DNA from: Thermocaproicibacter sp002397355
GTDB lineage: Bacteria; Bacillota; Clostridia; Oscillospirales; Acutalibacteraceae
DNA: 26,850 bases
Direction: 5' to 3'
NCBI GenBank assembly: GCA_036830905.1
Contig: DAISNS010000015.1
Coordinates: 1 to 26,850 of the forward strand
Shown: piece after piece, positions 1 to 5,919 of the stretch
How positions within the stretch are numbered: the stretch's first letter is position 1
Layout: every line of letters starts with the position of its first letter
Position numbers and translations under genes: made by a program
Notes under the pieces: model-generated
The model's input: only the letters and a program-made list of their open reading frames with translations
Database searches by the model: none
Told to the model about the DNA's origin: nothing

Positions 1-386
1 TCTGCATTTTATCATATTGTGACGAACTTTTCTACTGGTTCGGTTTTCGGGACTCGGGTCACCGACATCGCATCGTAATCCGTCAGGCGGCCTTTTTTGG
101 GTCGTTCCGAAGTTATGTCGGGAAAGCGCCGCCGCCCTATCTTCATCGACGTCGGTATTTTCACCGCCATCTACTTGAATGGATTGTTTTTTTCGCCGGC
201 ACGATGCGCAAAATTTTTATGCGCTCAAGGGCACGCCATGGGGTGACTTCCCTGTCCGCAATAAAACGCCTCCCGCGATATTTTCATACGGAAAATAACC
301 GGCGGAAGGCGTTTTGCAATCATTTTAATAAAGAAATAACGCCGCAGGCATCCCCTCCGATGGACCCCGCGAAAGTGGCCCGAGCC
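1..386. other. Gene-poor left edge
   Basis: I see no convincing gene here. The stretch is richer in A and T than most of the window. It contains a 52-codon open frame on the minus strand (170 down to 12), but that frame has no ribosome binding site and no motif I recognise, so I do not call it. The only supported element is a long stem-loop at 263-315, described separately. The plus-strand open frame from 204 runs into the antisense of the next gene and is treated as a shadow. Confidence 0.5.
263..315 (-). terminator. Rho-independent terminator (stem-loop)
   Basis: Outer arms AAAACGCCTCCCGC (263-276) and GCGGAAGGCGTTTT (302-315) pair with one mismatch. An inner TATTTTC/GAAAATA stem extends the structure. 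Read on the minus strand the hairpin ends in TTTTATT, as expected for an intrinsic terminator about 70 nt downstream of the stop of the 387-1130 gene. The A/T tails on both sides mean it could also act on plus-strand transcripts. Confidence 0.6.
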
Positions 387-1130
387 TCAATCCTGTTCAA
401 GCGGGTCCTTTTTGACTCTTTTCCTGCGGACGAGAAACAAATGGAGCAAAGAGAAAAGCGCCCACCCATGAAAAGCGATGTCGATGATGTAAGAAGCCAT
501 ATCGTCAAGCGAGACGTACATCAAAATCAGGAAATCGATCGCGGCGAAAACCAAAGCCACGGCGACAGGCCAAAGCCTGTCCTTCTTGGAGAGCAAATAA
601 AGGACCAGATACACCGAGGTAAGCGCCACAGAGATCAAAGCGCCGACGGCGATCCGGGCCGTGGAAGGCGCTTCGGAATATAAAAATAATCCAAGAACGA
701 GCTGCGGCGCAACGGCGCTGAACGGAAACGACACGGATGTGTTTACCAAAAGGAGAAAAAGGTTCAGATATGTCAGTACGGTAAAGGTCAGAAGGGAACC
801 CATTCCCGACCGATCCTGCAGCACGAGCGGATTCTGCGCTTCTTTGGACGAACGCAGCGCAGACCGCACGGATTCCTCCAATGGAGCGCCCGTTTGCAGA
901 TAGAAACCGTCTTGAATGACATCGACAGGATGATTCTTCAAATCCAGCTTTACGATCAGCTCGCTTTCGTCCGTCGGAATCGGATAGAACAAACCGATTT
1001 TCTTCACCAAAACGGCGGGAACGATCATCCGTTTTCCGTCAATGCGGAATTTTCCCTTTCCGGAGATTTTACAGCCCTCAAAAATGACCTCATGCGCCTT
1101 TCCGTTTTCAAAGACATTCCATTGCTCCAT
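387..1130 (-). CDS. Unknown membrane protein with soluble N-terminal domain
   Basis: A 247-residue protein of unknown function. The ATG at 1130 is chosen over the in-frame ATG at 1154 because GGAGGG lies 6 nt upstream of it. Residues 1-100 are soluble and probably beta-rich, with alternating hydrophobic and polar residues and the phrase DGFYLQTG near residue 75. From about residue 110 to 235 there are four or five hydrophobic segments, and the C-terminus is very basic (RRKRVKK), consistent with a cytoplasmic tail. There is no signal peptide and no catalytic motif I recognise. It has its own promoter and a terminator on each side, so it appears to be a single-gene unit downstream of the cation ATPase operon on the same strand. 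A role in signalling or membrane stress would be a guess. Confidence 0.75.
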   Translation of the reverse strand: MEQWNVFENGKAHEVIFEGCKISGKGKFRIDGKRMIVPAVLVKKIGLFYPIPTDESELIVKLDLKNHPVDVIQDGFYLQTGAPLEESVRSALRSSKEAQNPLVLQDRSGMGSLLTFTVLTYLNLFLLLVNTSVSFPFSAVAPQLVLGLFLYSEAPSTARIAVGALISVALTSVYLVLYLLSKKDRLWPVAVALVFAAIDFLILMYVSLDDMASYIIDIAFHGWALFSLLHLFLVRRKRVKKDPLEQD

Positions 1131-1154
1131 TGCTATCCCTCCACCCTCTAGCAA

Positions 1155-1183
1155 ATTATACCGGAGTCCAAGATGGGAGGCAA
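1155..1183 (-). promoter_or_regulatory. Sigma-A promoter of the membrane-protein gene
   Basis: On the minus strand, TTGCCT (1183-1178) and TATAAT (1160-1155) are separated by exactly 17 bp, with a predicted start near 1148. This leaves a leader of about 18 nt before the ATG at 1130. The same -35 hexamer, TTGCCT, is seen at the kdpD promoter. Confidence 0.65.
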
Positions 1184-1256
1184 AGGAAATTTATGGAATA
1201 CGATCGGCTCCCGGAAAGCGTGTGAAAAAAGGTTCAAACCAACCGGGATCAGCAAA

Positions 1257-1288
1257 AGGAAAGCGTCGGCGCGCGCCGACGCTTTCCT
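1257..1288 (-). terminator. Terminator of the ATPase/RCK operon
   Basis: A perfect 32-bp palindrome (AGGAAAGCGTCGGCGC and its complement), flanked on the minus strand by CCTTTTGC. It lies about 70 bp downstream of the last RCK gene, whose stop is at 1361. It can fold on either strand but only minus-strand reading ends in a short U-run. Confidence 0.65.
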
Positions 1289-1360
1289 CGTTAGCCGGGA
1301 TGCAAAAACAGGGTTTGCCTTCTTGTATGCGGCGCGAACTCTTTCGCTTCGAAGGCCGCC

Positions 1361-2032
1361 CTATTCGGCTTCGGATGCCAGCATATCGTCCAATTGCTGA
1401 AGTTGCTCCACGCTCGTGATTGCGATCAGCTTGTCGTCAGCCTCGATCACCGTGTCGCCCCGCGGGATCAGCAGATCGGAATCGCGGATGACGGCGACCA
1501 GCACGCAGTCCCGGGGAAGCTCGATCTCCCGCAGCGCCCTTCCGGCAACCGGCGAAGCGGGGCCGACCATGCGCTCGATCAGGGAATACTTGCCCCCGTG
1601 CAGCTTGAGCAGCGTCATCATGTCGCCCATCGACATCTCCTCTGCAACGAGGTGCGCCATGACGTCCGCCTGATTGAGCGCGGCGTCCACCCCCATCACG
1701 GGAGTGAAAAGCCACGTGTTTTTCGGGTTGTTCACACGCGCCACCACGCGCCGGACACCGTATTCCATCTTGGCCAGCGTCGCGATCACAAGGTTCGTCT
1801 CATCCAGCCCTGTCACGGCAGCCACCACATCGGTGTGGCGGATGTCCGCGGACTCCAGCGTTTTGGGGTCGGTTCCGCTTCCGAGCAGGACGGTGCCCTC
1901 GGGAAATCTCTCCTTCAGGGCCTCGGCCCGCTGCCGCCTCTCCTCCACCACTTTCACTTCATGGCCGCGGTCCGCAAGCAGCGACGCAAGATAGGAGCCG
2001 ACCTGCCCGCCGCCGACAACAATGATCTTCAT
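1361..2032 (-). CDS. TrkA-family (RCK) potassium regulatory protein, second copy
   Basis: A 223-residue protein with an N-terminal Rossmann RCK domain, dinucleotide motif GGGQVG at residues 7-12 and an acidic residue (E30) at the end of the second beta strand, as in NAD(H)-binding RCK folds. A C-terminal RCK_C/TrkA-C domain spans roughly residues 145-215. Such proteins form cytoplasmic rings that gate or regulate K+ transporters (TrkH, KtrB) in response to nucleotides or c-di-AMP. The start at 2032 is chosen because its ATG overlaps the TGA of the upstream RCK gene (ATGA), indicating translational coupling; the longer in-frame extension would overlap that gene heavily. It is the last gene of a three-gene operon with a P2C-like ATPase. 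No channel subunit is encoded nearby, so the partner is unknown. It clearly diverges from its tandem neighbour. Confidence 0.88.
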   Translation of the reverse strand: MKIIVVGGGQVGSYLASLLADRGHEVKVVEERRQRAEALKERFPEGTVLLGSGTDPKTLESADIRHTDVVAAVTGLDETNLVIATLAKMEYGVRRVVARVNNPKNTWLFTPVMGVDAALNQADVMAHLVAEEMSMGDMMTLLKLHGGKYSLIERMVGPASPVAGRALREIELPRDCVLVAVIRDSDLLIPRGDTVIEADDKLIAITSVEQLQQLDDMLASEAE

Positions 2033-2700
2033 CTTCCCGCCTCCCCCTCGATGTTCAGGCCCAGCAGCCTTTTCAACTGGCCGCCGGCCGTAACCGCCAC
2101 GGAGATATACAGCAGGTCCCCGCGCTGGAACGCCGTGCCCGCCGCGGGAAGGACCGTCCTGTTGCCGCGCTCGATGGCCACCACATGGATGTCGCCCGGG
2201 ACCGTCAGGTCTCCGACGCGGCGCCCCGCGATCATGGGAGGAACTTCGACTTTGACCATCTCCACGTCGCCGTTCCCGAAGCTGAAAACGGAGTCCAGGG
2301 ACGAGTACGTCAGAAGATCCACCGCGCGCTTGATCCCCCACGTTGTGGAGGAGAGAGTCTGAATGCCGAGCTGTTTGTATATCTCGGCTTTCCTGCGGTC
2401 GTAAAGGCGTGCCACGACTTTCGGCACACGGTAGATCTCCCGCGCCATGCGGGCGATGACCGCGTTGGCTTCGTCGCTGGTGGTGAAAGCGGCAAGCGCG
2501 TCGGTCCGGTCTATGCCCGCGCGCTGCAGGACGCTCCGGTCGAAACCGACGCCCTGGATCTTTTCCCCCCGAAAGTCCTTTCCGAGCTGCCCGAACGCCT
2601 CCGCGTCCGAATCGATCACGGTGACGGAATGGCCCTTTTTACTGAGAACCCGCGCTACGCCGGAACCGTTGCGCCCGCAGCCTACGACGATGATTTTCAT
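2029..2700 (-). CDS. TrkA-family (RCK) potassium regulatory protein, first copy
   Basis: A 223-residue RCK protein with nucleotide motif GCGRNG (residues 7-12), acidic D30 after the second strand, a Rossmann domain to about residue 130, and an RCK_C domain from about 140 to 215. It belongs to the TrkA/KtrA family of cytoplasmic K+ transport regulators. Its ATG lies 2 bp after the TGA of the cation ATPase gene, and its ribosome binding site (GGGAGGTG) is inside the end of that gene. It overlaps the next RCK gene by 4 bases. Having the same length as its partner suggests a tandem duplication followed by divergence, possibly to form a hetero-oligomer. Directly following a P-type pump rather than a TrkH or KtrB gene is unusual and is the main reason to suspect a link between RCK sensing and the pump. 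Confidence 0.9.
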   Translation of the reverse strand: MKIIVVGCGRNGSGVARVLSKKGHSVTVIDSDAEAFGQLGKDFRGEKIQGVGFDRSVLQRAGIDRTDALAAFTTSDEANAVIARMAREIYRVPKVVARLYDRRKAEIYKQLGIQTLSSTTWGIKRAVDLLTYSSLDSVFSFGNGDVEMVKVEVPPMIAGRRVGDLTVPGDIHVVAIERGNRTVLPAAGTAFQRGDLLYISVAVTAGGQLKRLLGLNIEGEAGR

Positions 2701-2702
2701 TG

Positions 2703-5525
2703 TCAGGCACCTCCCTGTGCTGCGCTTCCGCTCTTTTTTCTCCGGTCACGCCGGCGGAAAAACGCTTTGCGCAGTTCGTCCAGAGACAGAAGGAGCGGCG
2801 GTATGACGATCAGGAACACCCATTCCCTCCAGCCCAAAGGCGCCGTGTTGAACAGGGAATGGACGCCCGGAAACGGCAGGTAGACCAGCATGGACACGAT
2901 AATGAGTTCCACCGCAACTCCGGCCAGGATCATATGGTTGCCGAACAGCCCCTTTTTGAAGACGGAGATCCGTTCGGTGCGGCAGCCGAACACGGCGCCG
3001 ACCTGCGAAAAGACGATGGCTGCGAACGTCATGGCCGTCGCCGTGCGGTACACCGTACCGGACGAAGCGAGCGGCACGCCGGGCCAGCCGTGCATCCAGT
3101 TGAGGAAGAAATACCCCGCCGTGCTGAAGACGGCTTCGAGAAGCCCGTACCAGAAAAAGGCACGCGCGATCAGGGGCCCGTTCATAAGGGATTCCTTCCG
3201 GGAGCGCGGCGGCACATCCATCACGCCGGCTTCGGGCGCTTCCACGCCGAGGCCCATTGCCGGCACCATGTCCGTGCCCAGATCGATGGCGAGCACCTGC
3301 ATGACCGTCAGCGGCAGGGGAATCGCTCCGCGCGAAAACACATAGAGCACCATCGGCACCGCTTCCGGCACATTGCTCGTCAGGATATACTGTACGAATC
3401 TGCGGATGTTATTATAAACGGTTCTTCCTTCCTCGATCGCATGGACAATGGAGGCGAAGTTGTCGTCCGTCAGGATCATGTCGGCGGCTTCCTTTGCCAC
3501 ATCCGTGCCGGAAAGCCCCATTGCAACGCCGATATCCGCCTTTTTAAGCGCCGGCGAGTCGTTGACGCCGTCGCCCGTGACGGCCACGATCTCCCCCGTT
3601 TCCTGCAGGGCGCTGACGACCTGCAGCTTCTGCTCGGGGGCAACCCGCGCAAAGATCACTTCGCCCGCCAGCGCTTCCTTGAGCTCCTCGGGGCTCATCT
3701 TCTGAAGCTCGATGCCTGTGACGATCCGGGGACGGTCGCCCTGGATGATACCGATCCTGCGCGCGATGCTCTCGGCCGTCAGGCCGTAATCTCCGGTCAC
3801 CATGATGATGCGGATGCCGGCATCGCGGCACTCCTTCACGGCCCTCGCCACATCGGGGCGCGGCGGATCGACCATGGCGGTCAGCCCGAGGAAAGTGAGG
3901 TCCTTCTCCACCAGCTCCGGGGTATACGCGCTCAGGCCCGCGGGCAGCGACTTGTCCCCGGCCAGGCTGCGGGCAGCCACAGCCAGAACGCGAAGGCCGT
4001 TGCGCGCGTACTCGTCGTTCACCGCCATAATCTTCCGGAAGTCGTCTTCCGTCATGGGGACAGCCGCGCCGTTGTGCTTCCTGCGCGTGCAGAGCTCCAG
4101 CACCTCTTTCGGGGCGCCCTTGACAAACGCAACCCTTTCCCCGCCGGAAGTCTGATGGATGGTGGTCATCCGCTTGCGCCCGGAATCGAAGGGCAGTTCG
4201 CGCAGCCGCGGAAGATCGGTGTTCAACCGTTTCAGGTCGAGCCCGTCCTTCTGCGCGGCGACGAGAAGCGCGGCTTCGGTCGGGTCGCCGAGCACGGTGA
4301 AACGGGAAGAGCCCTGCTCGGGGGGAAGCAGCCTGGCATTGCAGCACAGCGCCGCCGCCGTCAGGAATTCCGAAAGGTCCTTGTCGTCGCGGGAAGCCTG
4401 GCGGCCGTCCCTCCGGATCTTCCCGTTCGACGCGTCGTAGCCGACGCCGGTGACCTCCAGCTGGTTTCCGTCCATCCACAGATTGCTGACGGTCATCTCA
4501 TTCTGCGTCAGCGTTCCGGTTTTATCGGTGCAGATGGCCGTCGTGCACCCCAGCGTCTCCACGGCGGAAAGCCGCTTGACCAGCGCGTTCCTCTTTGCCA
4601 TGCGCTGCACGGCCATCGCCAGCGAGAGCGTCACGGTCGGCAGCAGCCCTTCCGGGATGAACGCGACGATCATTCCCAGCGCGGTGATAAAGGCCGCCGC
4701 CGGGTTGCTCCTCGCCAGCAGGATCGAAAGCACAAAGAAAGCCACTCCTATGCTTACCGCGAGAACCGAAATCTTTTTCGTCAGGGTTCCGATTTCCTTT
4801 TGAAGGGGGCTCGGCTCCTCCTTCAGATTCTGGGTGAGGTTGGCGATCTTGCCGAATTCCGTATGCGCCCCGGTGCCGCAGACCACGGCGCGCCCGGTCC
4901 CGGAAGAGACGGTCGTCCCGGCGAACACCATATTCGGCATCTCCACCTGGGAAAGGTCGGCCCGAAGGACCACGTCGCTGCTCTTGCGCACGGGGTTCGA
5001 TTCGCCGGTCAGGGTAGACTGGTTCACCCGCAGGTCGTTGTCCTCCACAAGGCGGGCGTCCGCCGAAATGCGGTCGCCCTCTTCCAGCAGGATCACATCG
5101 CCCGGGACCAGGTCCTCCGCCGGCAGCTTCTGTTCCCGGCCGTCCCGCAGCGCCCGGACATAGGCGGGCAGCAGCTTTTTCAGGGCCTCGATCGCCTTTC
5201 CGGCGCGGAATTCCTGCCAGAAGCTGAAAACGCCGTTGATGACGTTGACCAGCCAGACCGCGATGCCGAGCTGCGGCATCTGCGCGATGAAGGCGATAAA
5301 ACCCGCCGCCCAAAGCAGGAGCGCCATCAGATGTGTAAAGTTGGAAAGGAATTCCAACAGCATGGAACGGCTCTTCTGAGTGGGAAGCACGTTTTTCCCC
5401 GCCTTGCGCACGCGGTTCTGCGCCTCGGAGGCATTCAGGCCGCCCTTCCCCGTCTTCAGAGCGTCGTAAACCTCCGCGGGGCTGAGTTTCTGTATGTTTT
5501 TCGTTTCATTCTCGATTGTATTCAT
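2703..5525 (-). CDS. Cation-transporting P-type ATPase, P2C (Na+/K+-ATPase)-like
   Basis: A 940-residue P2-type ATPase in the inner membrane. N-terminal cation-ATPase domain, TGES (173-176), M4 motif PEGLL (291-295), phosphorylation site DKTGTLT (D334), nucleotide-binding KGAP (K469) and GDGVND (651-656) are all present. The membrane motifs match the Na+/K+- and H+/K+-ATPase class better than SERCA: M5 TSNVPE (716-721), M6 IDLGTDMVPA with D748 and D752, and a C-terminal DELRK before a basic tail. The serine in TSN is the Na+/K+-type residue, where gastric H+/K+ pumps have lysine. In M8 the Gln is kept (Q841) but the Asp used for the third Na+ site appears to be Ala (A844). Transport of K+ or Na+ is inferred; many annotation tools would call it a calcium ATPase. 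No beta subunit is visible. It is first in an operon with two RCK genes, divergent from kdpDE. SD: AAGGAG at 14 nt or more. Confidence 0.88.
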   Translation of the reverse strand: MNTIENETKNIQKLSPAEVYDALKTGKGGLNASEAQNRVRKAGKNVLPTQKSRSMLLEFLSNFTHLMALLLWAAGFIAFIAQMPQLGIAVWLVNVINGVFSFWQEFRAGKAIEALKKLLPAYVRALRDGREQKLPAEDLVPGDVILLEEGDRISADARLVEDNDLRVNQSTLTGESNPVRKSSDVVLRADLSQVEMPNMVFAGTTVSSGTGRAVVCGTGAHTEFGKIANLTQNLKEEPSPLQKEIGTLTKKISVLAVSIGVAFFVLSILLARSNPAAAFITALGMIVAFIPEGLLPTVTLSLAMAVQRMAKRNALVKRLSAVETLGCTTAICTDKTGTLTQNEMTVSNLWMDGNQLEVTGVGYDASNGKIRRDGRQASRDDKDLSEFLTAAALCCNARLLPPEQGSSRFTVLGDPTEAALLVAAQKDGLDLKRLNTDLPRLRELPFDSGRKRMTTIHQTSGGERVAFVKGAPKEVLELCTRRKHNGAAVPMTEDDFRKIMAVNDEYARNGLRVLAVAARSLAGDKSLPAGLSAYTPELVEKDLTFLGLTAMVDPPRPDVARAVKECRDAGIRIIMVTGDYGLTAESIARRIGIIQGDRPRIVTGIELQKMSPEELKEALAGEVIFARVAPEQKLQVVSALQETGEIVAVTGDGVNDSPALKKADIGVAMGLSGTDVAKEAADMILTDDNFASIVHAIEEGRTVYNNIRRFVQYILTSNVPEAVPMVLYVFSRGAIPLPLTVMQVLAIDLGTDMVPAMGLGVEAPEAGVMDVPPRSRKESLMNGPLIARAFFWYGLLEAVFSTAGYFFLNWMHGWPGVPLASSGTVYRTATAMTFAAIVFSQVGAVFGCRTERISVFKKGLFGNHMILAGVAVELIIVSMLVYLPFPGVHSLFNTAPLGWREWVFLIVIPPLLLSLDELRKAFFRRRDRRKKSGSAAQGGA

Positions 5526-5549
5526 TGCCGATATCCATTCTCTCCTTCA

Positions 5550-5618
5550 GCGTGATTGCCAGCCGTTTGGCACGCAGTTTTCCCCTGCGCCGCGCGGGAG
5601 GGAATATCCTCCCCGCGC
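5550..5618 (-). other. Structured 5' leader of the ATPase mRNA
   Basis: If transcription starts near 5632, the ATPase mRNA has a leader of about 105 nt. It contains a GC-rich hairpin with arms at 5592-5601 and 5608-5618 (one bulge) and a second hairpin at 5550-5575 (GCGTG/CACGC outer, CCA/TGG inner) immediately before the AAGGAG site. I compared it by eye with the c-di-AMP (ydaO) riboswitch and saw no match. Function is open. Confidence 0.35.
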
Positions 5619-5638
5619 CGGCTCAGGTCATGAAAACA

Positions 5639-5703
5639 AGTATATGCTTTTCTCCATTAAGACGGTATTCGGATTCAAGCCGCCGCATTAAGATTCCATT
5701 AAG
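5639..5703 (-). promoter_or_regulatory. Putative ATPase promoter with three CATTAAG operator-like repeats
   Basis: A -10-like TATACT lies at 5644-5639 on the minus strand with no good -35 box, typical of an activator-dependent promoter. Upstream of it are three same-orientation copies of CATTAAG (5655-5661, 5686-5692, 5697-5703 on the plus strand; CTTAATG on the minus strand). The last two form an 11-bp direct repeat (7-bp unit, 4-bp spacer), the geometry used by OmpR/PhoB-family response regulators; the first is 31 bp away, about three helical turns. KdpE, encoded divergently, is the obvious candidate ligand, but this is inference. Confidence 0.45.
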
Positions 5704-5861
5704 GCCAAAGGGTATCGTTCTTTTCTTACCGGATCGTGCACGGTATAGTTTGTCTCGTTTTCCAAAAGAAAAACATGGAGCCCTTCGATTTCAAGACACG
5801 GCCATATTCTTACATAGATAAAGAGAAAAGTAAGGATGACAGCCGTCCGAAAACCTCGGAA

Positions 5862-5890
5862 TTGCCTGCCGGGCCCACTTATGCTATACT
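5862..5890 (+). promoter_or_regulatory. Sigma-A promoter of kdpDE
   Basis: TTGCCT (5862-5867) and TATACT (5885-5890) are separated by 17 bp, with an extended -10 TG (TGCTATACT). The predicted start near 5897 gives a leader of about 23 nt before the kdpD ATG at 5920, with GGGAAGAGG as ribosome binding site. The strength of the match suggests substantial basal expression of the sensor pair. Confidence 0.65.
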
Positions 5891-5919
5891 GAGAAAAGCG
5901 GAAAGGGAAGAGGATATCT

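Noticed and set aside
12..170. 52-codon minus-strand open frame at the left edge
   Set aside because: No ribosome binding site, no promoter and no recognisable motif; may be chance, though its amino-acid composition is not obviously random.
2703..5525. Annotation as a calcium-transporting (SERCA/PMCA) ATPase
   Set aside because: M5 and M6 motifs match the Na+/K+-ATPase class more closely; general P2 similarity alone does not support calcium.
5506..5538. 10-codon frame overlapping the ATPase start
   Set aside because: It lies almost on top of the ribosome binding site with poor spacing and is too short to support.
2700..5555. 951-residue plus-strand open frame
   Set aside because: Antisense shadow of the ATPase gene; rich in His, Arg, Gln and Gly with no domain, a common artefact of GC-rich codon bias.
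5526..5720. c-di-AMP (ydaO) riboswitch before the ATPase gene
   Set aside because: Checked by eye because of the K+ context; the conserved core was not seen. A covariance-model scan would settle it.
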